Shown: positions 1-8,263 of the stretch, piece after piece | Layout of the letters: each line of letters begins with the position of its first letter | Position numbering within the stretch: position 1 is the stretch's first letter | Source of the DNA: a virus | Reading direction: 5' to 3' (one strand) | DNA length: 64,000 bases | IMG/VR virus record: IMGVR_UViG_3300049215_000527 | Coordinates: 21,270 to 85,269 of that record | Notes under the pieces: generated by a model | Told to the model about the DNA's origin: nothing | Database searches by the model: none | Seen by the model: the letters and a program-made list of their open reading frames with translations, nothing else | Program-made: the position numbers and the translations under genes

Positions 1-3000
1 AAGCCCCGCTCTGATTATCTGGCCCGCTATATCACCCGCATTGCCCATCGCTATGATGGCACGCCGCTGTTGTCCCATGCCCCGACCGTCTCCCGCCGTA
101 ATGCGCCAACCAAGAGCCGGGGCGAGTGGGATGCACGGTACAAATTGACCTGGGGGGGCATCGAGGAACCGGACGACTTCGCCACCAAGGCCCAAGCCGT
201 GCAGGGCCTCATGACCAGCGGCGTGCTGACACGATTGCAAGCCAAGCGCGTCCTGAAACTGCCCATTGACCAGGGTGAGCAGGACACGCCGCCCTTCACC
301 GTCTTCAATGGTGGCATGAGTGCCGTCATTCCGCTGCAAGACATCGACGGCAGTCGCAAGGCCATTATGGCTCAACTCCAAGCGCAGTCGCAGTCGGCCC
401 AAGTCGGCGTGCAGACGGCACAGGCGGGCCTCAAGATCCAGCAGGACCAGGGCAAGATGCTGGACAACCAGGTGAGCCAGGCCGCCCAACAGCAGCAATC
501 CCCCGATCAGTCGGACCAGGGTGGCGACGAAGGTGAAGGCCAACCCCCACCCGATGACGGCAGCCAGGGGCCGGATAACGGCCCCACTGGCACGCCACCA
601 ACGCCACCTGCTCCCAAAGGCAGCAAGGGCAAAGCCAGTGCCGCGCCATCGGCGGATACCTCTGGTGACGACGAAGGGGAGAACACCGACCAGGGTGATA
701 CGGGGGCAGGCAATGATGCCGCCGCCGAAGCCGAGGTGGATGCGCTGATCGCCCAGGCCAAAGCGAAGGCAGCGGCTAAGGGCAAGAAGACGCAGCGGGC
801 GCAGGCGGTGGATGATGTCTATCTCCCCATGCCGCCGATTGCAGAAGATACCGCCTCAGAGTGGCGACGCTATCGTGAGTTTGCCCTCAATCGGGTGAAG
901 CGCGGTCTTGCCATCACGCCCTTCACCAGCGATGTCCTGCCCACCCACCTACACACGTATGCCGCCGATGCGTTGCAACGCGCCACGACCCCCGATGCGG
1001 TGCGCGCCGTGTTCGCCGAGATTCGTGATGCGGAGACGCACCCCACGGATTGCCGCTGCATGGTGTGTGGGTGTGGTGAACCAGGGAACGATCACGGCAT
1101 GCCCTACCCCGTCATCATTCCTGGCGATACGGAGAATGAGGGGTGCATGGTCGCGTTCTTCTTGCCCGCCTCGCTGTCACAGCAACTGGCGATTCCAGGT
1201 GGCATGCCTCAGCAAGACATGCACATCACTCTTGCCATGCTGGCGAAAGATATCACCGAGACACCAGTGAACAAGGCGCGTCTGTTGGCCGCTGTACAGC
1301 AATGGGCGACGACGCAAACGCCGATCCAGGTCGATCTTGACCACCTGACGCGCTTCGATGGGGATACCGAGACCTATCCCGTGGTGGTACGCAGTTACAC
1401 CCAAGCCTTGATGGATTTGCGGGCCGATTTGGTGGCGGCGCTAGACAATGCGGGCATTGCCATCGACACCACCTATCCCGATTACAAGCCGCATGCGACG
1501 CTGTGTTATCTGCCGCAAGGTAGCCCGTTGCCTGCGGTACCTGAACCAAACGTGCATGGGAACTTGTCCCAGGTGTGGGTGGCGTATGGCGATGAACGCT
1601 ACGCCTATCCCTTGGGTGGCAACGACGACACCGCCAACATGGCAGAGACCCCCGTCAATGACGCGGTGGTGCAGGAACTGCGGGCCATGCGTACTGACGT
1701 GCTGGCGTTGCTGGGAAGCGAAGTCGTCCAGCCCCCTTTTCCTCTCGCCGTGCAACAGGCGGATGAGCAGCGTTGGGCGGAGCATGAGATTGTCCGTGGG
1801 GCGGGCGGCAAGATCATCGGCAACATCTATGATGGCGTCTTTCACCCCGTAAGTGGCATGCCTCATGCCGAGATCCGTGCTGCTCTGCCTCATGTCGATC
1901 CCACCTTCCACCGCGCCGTCGCCTCCTATCTCGGCAATCACCCGCAAAACATGGCAGAGCAGGCCAACTACTGGCAGGACAAACAACATCTCACGACACT
2001 CCTGCGTCAGGTTGATCCGCTAGAAAAGATGATCGACGCAGCTAAGCGTGAGGTTTCATTCCATACGTGGAATGCACAGGTCTCAGCACATGGTCAATCG
2101 CAACTTGATGCTGCAAATAGGAATCTAGCAGAATTACTGAGTCTGCAAAAAGAGTTGGCGGAGGAAATCCACAACACACAAAGTCGCTTACAGGCTAGTC
2201 CGGTTGCGGCATCAATCCATCTTTTGCCGCCCACCGTCATCCATGAGCGTGCCGATACGCAACAGACCATCCAAGCCACCTTTGGGCGGGCGCTCTCTGA
2301 TCAGGAAGTGGCGAGCCTCGTGGGGGCGCAGCACGGCGACCTCGTGACGGTCACGACCATTGGTGGTGGCTCGGCGCTGCAACTGCATCTTTATCAGCCG
2401 GATGGGTTATACGAAGCGCAACGCACAGTGGAGCGTGACCCCACGACGGGGCAGATCGCCCTCGACAACAGCGCCTTTCAGGTGCGCGACACAGGGCAAG
2501 GCTTGGGGACACGGGTGTTCATTGATCAGGTGCGTAGTGCCGCCGCTTTGGGTGTTGCCACCATCCTCACCGTCGGCGGCAAGGGTAACGTCACCACAGA
2601 CCTGGGCGTCATGACCAACGCCAACGGCTATTACACCTGGCCGCGCTTGGGGTATACTGGATCATTGATGGCGGACTTCGCCGACAAAGCGTCCCAGGCA
2701 TTGGGGTATCGGGTGACCACCGTGATGGATTTGATGCAAACCCCAGAGGGCCGTGATTACTGGCGGGCCAACGGCTATCAGACCGACCTGTATTTTGATC
2801 TGCGACCCGATAGCCCGTCACGCCAGATCTTGGCTGCCTATGCCGCCGCCAAGGGCCTTGATACCACCGGAGTACAGCGCATGCAACAACCTGACGACCC
2901 ACAAACGCCCCCATGGGTGGATCTCGATTGGACAGAGGCCGACGAAGCCGCCGCTGATGCGGCTTGGGCAAACGTCTTTCCCCCGAAAGATGCCTCTGCT

Positions 3001-3024
3001 GAAACCCCTGCCACCGAGGAATAA
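1..3024 (+). CDS. Portal protein C-terminus fused to 2H phosphoesterase-like and GNAT-like domains (5' truncated)
   Basis: The frame is open from the left edge, so only the last 1007 codons are present. The first ~120 residues look like the C-terminal part of a portal protein (a glutamine/asparagine-rich, helix-rich clip and crown region). They are followed by a Pro/Gly/Asp/Gln-rich linker (about residues 125-260). A CxCxxCxC cluster lies at about residues 351-358. HITL (408-411) and HATL (498-501) form the paired HxTL motifs of 2H phosphoesterases (2'-5' RNA ligase/cyclic phosphodiesterase superfamily). Near the end, QGLGTRVF (about 833) and a following NGYYTWPRLGY stretch resemble a GNAT acetyltransferase acyl-CoA loop. 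The position directly before the MuF-type head gene fits a portal. The portal call rests on a fragment and on order; the 2H call is stronger; GNAT is tentative. Confidence 0.62.
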   Translation, partial: KPRSDYLARYITRIAHRYDGTPLLSHAPTVSRRNAPTKSRGEWDARYKLTWGGIEEPDDFATKAQAVQGLMTSGVLTRLQAKRVLKLPIDQGEQDTPPFTVFNGGMSAVIPLQDIDGSRKAIMAQLQAQSQSAQVGVQTAQAGLKIQQDQGKMLDNQVSQAAQQQQSPDQSDQGGDEGEGQPPPDDGSQGPDNGPTGTPPTPPAPKGSKGKASAAPSADTSGDDEGENTDQGDTGAGNDAAAEAEVDALIAQAKAKAAAKGKKTQRAQAVDDVYLPMPPIAEDTASEWRRYREFALNRVKRGLAITPFTSDVLPTHLHTYAADALQRATTPDAVRAVFAEIRDAETHPTDCRCMVCGCGEPGNDHGMPYPVIIPGDTENEGCMVAFFLPASLSQQLAIPGGMPQQDMHITLAMLAKDITETPVNKARLLAAVQQWATTQTPIQVDLDHLTRFDGDTETYPVVVRSYTQALMDLRADLVAALDNAGIAIDTTYPDYKPHATLCYLPQGSPLPAVPEPNVHGNLSQVWVAYGDERYAYPLGGNDDTANMAETPVNDAVVQELRAMRTDVLALLGSEVVQPPFPLAVQQADEQRWAEHEIVRGAGGKIIGNIYDGVFHPVSGMPHAEIRAALPHVDPTFHRAVASYLGNHPQNMAEQANYWQDKQHLTTLLRQVDPLEKMIDAAKREVSFHTWNAQVSAHGQSQLDAANRNLAELLSLQKELAEEIHNTQSRLQASPVAASIHLLPPTVIHERADTQQTIQATFGRALSDQEVASLVGAQHGDLVTVTTIGGGSALQLHLYQPDGLYEAQRTVERDPTTGQIALDNSAFQVRDTGQGLGTRVFIDQVRSAAALGVATILTVGGKGNVTTDLGVMTNANGYYTWPRLGYTGSLMADFADKASQALGYRVTTVMDLMQTPEGRDYWRANGYQTDLYFDLRPDSPSRQILAAYAAAKGLDTTGVQRMQQPDDPQTPPWVDLDWTEADEAAADAAWANVFPPKDASAETPATEE

Positions 3025-3051
3025 CCCACTTACCCTCATACGTTACGCGCT

Positions 3052-3072
3052 GCGATGACTCCCCGTCATCGC
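3052..3072 (+). other. Intergenic hairpin
   Basis: A perfect 8-bp stem, GCGATGAC/GTCATCGC, with a TCCCC loop lies in the 93-nt gap after the portal gene. No T-tract follows, so an mRNA-stabilising or processing hairpin is more likely than a terminator. Confidence 0.5.
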
Positions 3073-3117
3073 ATCCTCGCCCTGTTCCCTGAATCTGCCC
3101 CCTAGTGAGGTCCCGCC

Positions 3118-5091
3118 ATGCTCTCGCTCTCTGCCCTCCAAGCCTATATCGCCCAGATTCAGTGTGACTGTGACCGCGTGTGGATCGCCGAGCAACTGCG
3201 GGCGCTGCACGATGAGTCCGATGATCCCACCTATCGCATGCAGTTGGCGGAGTTGCAGCGGTTCGCCTGTGCCAATCCGATCTTTGGCTACCATCACTAT
3301 TTCGCAGGCTGTGCTGATGGCGGTGGCAACAAGGCGGTGGTGCGATCTGATGTCAGTAAGATGGCAGGGATGCAGCATGAGGTGGATCTGCATGAACTAG
3401 AAAAGTCTGATAGATCCGACCGTGAGGCTCTCGATCAAAAAGCGGATCTCGAATCTAAGGCGCTGGCAGCGGCCCAAAAGATGACGCCTGAAGAGCGGCA
3501 GGTACTTTCCGATCATCTGGATCGTATTCAGTCCCAAGTACAGCGCCTGAACGCCGATCTTATCCATGCGTTTGAGAAAAACCCTGAAGCCGATATGAAT
3601 GACCCCCATATTCGCAGCGTTGCCGAGCAACTGCGTACACGGCAAGCGGAAGCGCACATGCTATCCACGCATCTGAGTCGTGCGCAGAATGAAGAGAACG
3701 CTCGGCAAGGGCGTATCGCTGCTTTCGCCAAGTCGATGGCAAAGGATCATGAAGCAGGGCTCAAAAACGTGCAGGAAGCGAAAGCAAGGGATGCCGCAGC
3801 CGCAAAGGCCAAAGCCGATGCCGTGCAAGCGAAAGCCGCGAAAACCGCCGCCCTCGCCCAAGCACGTGCAGAACGCGAGCAACGCCGCCTTGAAGAGATT
3901 CAGATGCGTGAGAATGTGCGTCGCGCGAAGGCGCAGATTGAGATTCGCTACGCCCGTGAGGCTGTGAAGGCTGCTCGCAGCAAACTGGATGATGCGGTGG
4001 CGAAACAGCGCCCCGCCAAATCCATTGCCTCCGCCAAAGAGAAGTTGCGCCAAGCGCGTTTGCAGGTACAGATCCTAAACGCCAAGGAAAAGAACCGTCA
4101 ATCGGTGCAGATGAAACTTGACCTAGCCGAGGCGGCCAATAAGCCCACCCGCAAAGCATCGTCCAAACGGGCAATGGTAGCAGACCTCATCCAGCGTACC
4201 ATGATGCAGGCCAATATCCTCCGGTTTGGCTGCACGCCAGAGAACGTGATTCGAGGGTATAACGGCCATTTCGCAGGATGTGCGGGTGGCGGTTCCACGG
4301 GTAAGGCAGTCCATTCCCAAGTCATTCACACCCGTGGTGGGATGAAAGCGGAGATCGATCTGCGGATGCACGAACGCGATGCAAAAGCCTTTGTTGCCAA
4401 GAATGGTGCTGCCCAGTACAAGGCGGTGCATGATGATCTCGTGCAACAAGCGAAGGCGGGGGCGGCGCAACTGACGGCAGCTGACAAGACCATCTTGCAA
4501 GCCGACCTCAAAAGCGTGTTAGCTAAGGCGGCGGCGATTGAGCGCAATGGGCAAAGTGCCACGTATTTACGGGATGAGGCGCTGATGTTGCAGCGGCAGT
4601 TACAGCGGGCAGGGGTGACAAAAAGCGCAGGCAAGGCGACGGGGAAACAAAACGTTCCCAGTGCTCCGAAACCCGCCCATAAAACCAGTAACATCCATCC
4701 ATCCTTTACAGTGCCAAAATATGATTTTGATCCGCTGGCCCCGATCAATCCTCGTGCAGTGCATCTCATGTATGGCACGGATAAGTTTCGCCAAGCACTT
4801 GTCGAGGAAACGTTGGCGGGACTGAAAACGGCAGCCAGATCCTGGGCGAATGCCCATCCGGCAGATGGACAGCCCGCATCGTACTCAAAGAAATCGGATC
4901 TCGTGGACTATTTGTTTGATCGGGTCACCAAACATGATGGCACGATTGCATCATCTGCCGATGTTGCCGCTGCGGTGGCAAAAGAGCCAGTGGTGGATGC
5001 GCCGCTTCCTCCTACTTCTCGTGCCATCCAAGCCACCCTCGTCGCCACCCGTCTCGCGCATCTACGCACCCAACTCGACCGCGTGAAGTGA
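3118..5091 (+). CDS. Head-associated coiled-coil protein with duplicated FAGC motif
   Basis: This 657-residue protein has no recognised family. It contains two related segments, HYFAGCADGGG (about residue 61) followed by VDLHELEKSD, and GHFAGCAGGGSTG (about 382) followed by IDLRMHERD, which suggests an internal duplication. Between them is a long Ala/Lys/Glu-rich heptad region (about 90-340) that should form a coiled coil. The C-terminal ~70 residues (from about 540) match a helical module that recurs five times in the protein encoded at 8264-11395. It sits between portal and MuF genes, with four bases to the next start, so a head or internal virion protein is inferred. Confidence 0.5.
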   Translation: MLSLSALQAYIAQIQCDCDRVWIAEQLRALHDESDDPTYRMQLAELQRFACANPIFGYHHYFAGCADGGGNKAVVRSDVSKMAGMQHEVDLHELEKSDRSDREALDQKADLESKALAAAQKMTPEERQVLSDHLDRIQSQVQRLNADLIHAFEKNPEADMNDPHIRSVAEQLRTRQAEAHMLSTHLSRAQNEENARQGRIAAFAKSMAKDHEAGLKNVQEAKARDAAAAKAKADAVQAKAAKTAALAQARAEREQRRLEEIQMRENVRRAKAQIEIRYAREAVKAARSKLDDAVAKQRPAKSIASAKEKLRQARLQVQILNAKEKNRQSVQMKLDLAEAANKPTRKASSKRAMVADLIQRTMMQANILRFGCTPENVIRGYNGHFAGCAGGGSTGKAVHSQVIHTRGGMKAEIDLRMHERDAKAFVAKNGAAQYKAVHDDLVQQAKAGAAQLTAADKTILQADLKSVLAKAAAIERNGQSATYLRDEALMLQRQLQRAGVTKSAGKATGKQNVPSAPKPAHKTSNIHPSFTVPKYDFDPLAPINPRAVHLMYGTDKFRQALVEETLAGLKTAARSWANAHPADGQPASYSKKSDLVDYLFDRVTKHDGTIASSADVAAAVAKEPVVDAPLPPTSRAIQATLVATRLAHLRTQLDRVK

Positions 5092-5094
5092 CCT

Positions 5095-6570
5095 ATGCCT
5101 GATCGTACCGCCGCCCTCATCGCCGCTGATGCCCGTATCCGCGCCACCATCATGCGTCTGGAAACCCGTCGCATGCCCAAAGGGCCAGCAGGGTTGCGGC
5201 TCGTCACACCACAGCGAGAGCGGGTGACGGGGCAGATCGTGCGCGAGGTCGCCTGGCCGCGCTATCTCGTGTGGCACAGCTACATCATGAGTCAGGTGCC
5301 GACCTCAGCCAGCGTCACGGTGATGGCACATCGGTTGCATGGCCACCTCTTGTATCGTGCCGCGTTGTGGTGCCAAGCCCACGGACTGCCCCTGCCCACG
5401 AAGGATCACACGACGCCACCCGCATGGGCGATGCAGCCCTACCAAACGCTGTCCATCACCCGCGCTGTGGATGACGGCGGCGACCCCGAAGCCTACTGGG
5501 ATGACTATGGTGATTGGCCCGATGCGCTGGAAGGATTGACCCCGCAAGAGATTGCCGCCTGGGGATTGGAAAGCAGCCAACAGGCCAGTGACAGCGCGAC
5601 CTTTGATGCCTGGATTGCCAATGAAGTCATGACCGACCTGGGCGTCCTGCAAGTATTGTCCCAAATCTGGAATGGCAGTGCGGCACAATTGGCGATGGGG
5701 GAATCGTTGGGGGCGATGGGCATCACGGGCAGCTTTGATTTGGTTGATCCCACGATGATGTCCTTCCTGCAAAACCAAGCAGGGTTGCTCGTGGGCGGGC
5801 AGGCGAACCGCTTAGCCAGTGCCGAGCGCAACCTCTTGCAACAGGCGCTGTTCGAGGGGCTAGGCGGCGCTGATGGCGGCGTGGGGCTGGCGATGCCAGG
5901 ACTTGCCCGCATGCTGCAAGACGCGATGGCGGCGTATGGCGGGGCGCTGGCCGATATGAGTAGCGCACGGGCGATGATGATTGCCGTGACGGAGACGGCG
6001 CGGGCCGAGACTATCGGCCAGTTTGCCTCGATGCTCGCCACCGGAGCGCAGCAAAAGCAGTGGATTGCCACCGCCGGGGCATGCCAAATCTGCGCTGAAA
6101 ATGAATCCGTCAGTCCCATCGGCATTATGGAAGAGTTTCCTAGTGGTGGCCTTGCCCCGCCAATTCACCCTCTGTGCCGATGCTCAATCGCCGCCTACGT
6201 CGATCCGACCGCACCCTTTGACCCCAAACAATGGGCCAATGCGCCAGGGCAAGATGCCATCAATAGCTTCTTTAGTGACCCCGCCTGGGCCTTGTGGCCC
6301 CAGATCCCTGATGGCGTCGATATGTCGGCGCTACGTGCCACCCAACCCACGCCCAACCTTGCGGCGGAGTGGGCACGGGGCAGCGCACTGGCGACGCGCA
6401 TTGGCGCCGTCGCCCAGCGATTCGAGGGGCAGGGTGACACCCTGGATGAACTGGCACACCACCTCACCCCTGCCCAGATGCGCCACGCTGCGAGCGAGAT
6501 CCGGCAAGTCATCGTGCAGGATATCAGTGACTTTCGGGCTAGGAGTAATTATCTATTCTCAAACGATTGA
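5095..6570 (+). CDS. Phage MuF-type minor head protein
   Basis: This 491-residue protein carries the MuF/SPP1 gp7 signature. A helix with the sequence MIAVTETARAE (about residue 300) is followed by K-x-W, then CQIC (about 330), then a PSGG...PPIHPLCRC stretch (about 349-362). The paired cysteines and the PP-x-HP-x-CRC motif are characteristic of this family, which sits near the portal inside the procapsid. It starts four bases after the upstream stop. The ~200-residue N-terminal extension is unassigned. This is the best-supported head gene on the left side. Confidence 0.85.
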   Translation: MPDRTAALIAADARIRATIMRLETRRMPKGPAGLRLVTPQRERVTGQIVREVAWPRYLVWHSYIMSQVPTSASVTVMAHRLHGHLLYRAALWCQAHGLPLPTKDHTTPPAWAMQPYQTLSITRAVDDGGDPEAYWDDYGDWPDALEGLTPQEIAAWGLESSQQASDSATFDAWIANEVMTDLGVLQVLSQIWNGSAAQLAMGESLGAMGITGSFDLVDPTMMSFLQNQAGLLVGGQANRLASAERNLLQQALFEGLGGADGGVGLAMPGLARMLQDAMAAYGGALADMSSARAMMIAVTETARAETIGQFASMLATGAQQKQWIATAGACQICAENESVSPIGIMEEFPSGGLAPPIHPLCRCSIAAYVDPTAPFDPKQWANAPGQDAINSFFSDPAWALWPQIPDGVDMSALRATQPTPNLAAEWARGSALATRIGAVAQRFEGQGDTLDELAHHLTPAQMRHAASEIRQVIVQDISDFRARSNYLFSND

Positions 6571-6584
6571 GTTTTACACTATGA

Positions 6585-6616
6585 TTGAAGTATCAAGAAG
6601 CAATGAGGTACTTCAA
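6585..6616 (+). promoter_or_regulatory. Inverted repeat enclosing the ribosome binding site of the next gene
   Basis: TTGAAGTA (6585-6592) and TACTTCAA (6609-6616) form an 8-bp inverted repeat. The loop holds the TGAGG Shine-Dalgarno sequence and the right arm ends on the A of the start codon. It could be an operator for the HTH protein or an RNA hairpin that hides its ribosome site. Confidence 0.45.
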
Positions 6617-6846
6617 TGCCAGATGAAAAGCAACCCCAACTGCCCCCTCCCACAGGCTGGATGAGTGCCAAGGGAGCAGGGGAATTTTTAGGGCTAAGCC
6701 CTATTACAGTCCGTAACCTTGTTCGTAACAAGGTGCTTGACCCTGGCTACATTGGTACGAACCTTTATGTCAGTGAGGTAAGTGTTCGGCGCTACGCGAA
6801 AGAACGGAAACCCTCTCATCGCCCTAAGAGCAAAAGTATTAAGTAA
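6616..6846 (+). CDS. Small HTH protein, excisionase/MerR-like
   Basis: This 76-residue protein has a winged-helix HTH_17-type core: MSAKGAGEFLGLSPITVRNL, then a short wing (GTNLYVSEVSVRRYAKER) and a basic tail. Such proteins act as excisionases or small DNA-binding regulators. It lies downstream of the MuF gene in a locally A+T-richer segment unlike the flanking head genes, which suggests insertion. It is followed within 15 bp by a parS-like palindrome. Confidence 0.75.
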   Translation: MPDEKQPQLPPPTGWMSAKGAGEFLGLSPITVRNLVRNKVLDPGYIGTNLYVSEVSVRRYAKERKPSHRPKSKSIK

Positions 6847-6860
6847 AACTAGAGCGATTG

Positions 6861-6876
6861 TGTTCCACGTGGAACA
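6861..6876. promoter_or_regulatory. parS: Perfect parS-like palindrome
   Basis: TGTTCCACGTGGAACA is a perfect 16-bp palindrome in the gap between the two small HTH genes. From memory, it differs by one base from the Bacillus subtilis spo0J parS site TGTTCCACGTGAAACA, and it keeps the central CACGTG. A canonical ParB domain is encoded at 23749-25500. No second full match was noticed elsewhere in the window by eye. Confidence 0.7.
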
Positions 6877-6888
6877 GTGGGAGGGAAT

Positions 6889-7143
6889 ATGGATGCCTAT
6901 GCACGATTTGCGATCATTCAGGCTGGTTTGCCCCATTGGATGCGCAGAGAAGAGGCCATCTCACTGCTGAAAACTTCTGGTTCCCAACTTTCGAGATGGT
7001 GCAAGGCTGGCGTAATTACAAGCCGAAAAGATTTGAGTGATTTTCGCATTGTCTGGTTGAAACGCAGTGACGTGGAGCAACTCATTGTGAAGCGAGAAAA
7101 TTCCTCGGCCCAAAATTGCTCAGAGATCGGATTGCTAAAATGA
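6889..7143 (+). CDS. Second small HTH protein, excisionase-like
   Basis: This 84-residue protein contains MRREEAISLLKTSGSQLSRW and a following wing (FRIVWLKRSDVEQLIVK), again an HTH_17/excisionase-like layout. The ATG at 6889 is chosen because GGGAGGGA sits just upstream; a GTG twelve bases earlier would place that ribosome site inside the gene. It may be a divergent paralogue of the preceding HTH gene. The parS-like palindrome lies immediately before its ribosome site. Confidence 0.65.
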   Translation: MDAYARFAIIQAGLPHWMRREEAISLLKTSGSQLSRWCKAGVITSRKDLSDFRIVWLKRSDVEQLIVKRENSSAQNCSEIGLLK

Positions 7144-8042
7144 CTCATTCCCGAAACGCATCTTTGTAATGTTCGGGTAAGGTCATGCACACCAACGATG
7201 TAGATCCGCAAAAATGCGAATCCTCAATCTGACTTTTCCTTGCTGCTGCAATTGGATGGCGCTGATTGCACTCACCCCCCTTGTTCAATGTGTGCCACCC
7301 TGCCACAAAAGCCGTCAAATGCCAAAACTCAACTCGCACGTTACACGGTTGCTTGCCAAGAATGGGAAAAATCCAGCACCTCAATTCCTCCAAAGCATGG
7401 TTTTAGGCCAGTTGAGGCGGTCTTTTGCCCGATTTTGGGAAGGATTGAGGTGCAAAAATTTGACGGCCTGTTTTCGGACACGTGGGACCCGATCCACTTA
7501 CGAATGATTGCCTGCCTGTTGAGTTGAGAAATCTGCCGTTAGCTATTTCGTAATGTCCGGCAAGTAGTTAATCAATCACTTGATTGGCTGGTGTGCGAGG
7601 TATGGGTGATGGGACCGATGGCAGTGGTGACGGTGGCGGGTGACGGTGGTGGTGGCGAGTGACCGCCAGGTATGAGGTACGTGCGATGCTGACTCCCCAA
7701 GCGTTACAGGATTATTGTGGAATGACACGATAAAAATCTCATCTTCGCCAGGATTCCTGTCCCCAAAATGACATCAATCCAGGAGTACCCAGAGATGTGC
7801 TGCTTAACTGCTTTGCCATGATTCGCGTCGAGATCATGTACCCCTTTGCGAATGCATGAATTGATGCCTCGCAACGCTTGCTGTCCCGACGCGAATCATG
7901 GCAAATGGGATAGTAATGATGGCATTCAGAATCGGGATCATTGCGCGGGACAAGAATCATGGCAACGACCAAACGTGGAACCCGCTTTTTACGTGCGCAC
8001 GAATCCTGGCAACGCGGACTTTTATCCTGTCAACCCACACTG
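7144..8042. other. Low-coding island inside the head operon
   Basis: About 900 bases have no convincing gene; short frames here lack good start sites and family features. Contents include an exact 10-bp inverted repeat GCACCTCAAT (7376-7385)/ATTGAGGTGC (7444-7453), a GTGACGG/GGTGGCG-rich tract at about 7625-7667, and the repeat cluster at 7742-8014. Together with the parS-like site it resembles a maintenance or origin region more than a structural-gene spacer. Confidence 0.5.
7742..8014. repeat. Iteron-like repeat cluster with 19-bp inverted pair
   Basis: TTTGCCATGATTCGCGTCG (7812-7830) and its exact reverse complement (7887-7905) form a 19-bp inverted repeat 56 bp apart. Related copies with the core GAATCATGGCAA or GAATCCTGGCAA lie at about 7948-7966 and 7998-8013, and an inverted, diverged copy at about 7744-7764. 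Five copies in 270 bp in both orientations resemble binding sites for a replication, partition or packaging protein. Spacing is too irregular for CRISPR. Confidence 0.6.
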
Positions 8043-8258
8043 ATGTCCCCCACCCCTGACTATCCCGCCGTGATTCGTGCCGCTGGCCCTGATGCCATGC
8101 ATGCCTATGACGCCCTCATCCAACGCCTCACCGCCGCCAATGGCGCGGCGGGGCCAGCGACGCTGTACCCTGAAGAGGTCGAACTGCTGGTGCATCAGGC
8201 GGGTGGCCCTATCCCACCAGACCTCTTGCAGCACCCCATCCCCCCTGATACGGAGTAA
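8043..8258 (+). CDS. Small unknown protein
   Basis: This 71-residue protein starts MSPTPDYPAVIRAAGPDAMH and ends five bases before the next gene. It is acidic and probably helical, with no recognised motif. An in-frame ATG at 7959 exists, but the added residues read through the repeat cluster and look non-coding, so 8043 is preferred even without a clear ribosome site. Confidence 0.5.
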   Translation: MSPTPDYPAVIRAAGPDAMHAYDALIQRLTAANGAAGPATLYPEEVELLVHQAGGPIPPDLLQHPIPPDTE

Positions 8259-8263
8259 CGCTG

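Noticed and set aside
7214-7527. Two short rightward frames in the island
   Set aside because: Overlap each other, Cys-rich and random-looking, no credible ribosome site.
7742-8014. CRISPR-like array
   Set aside because: Repeats differ in orientation and spacing and are imperfect; no cas genes nearby.
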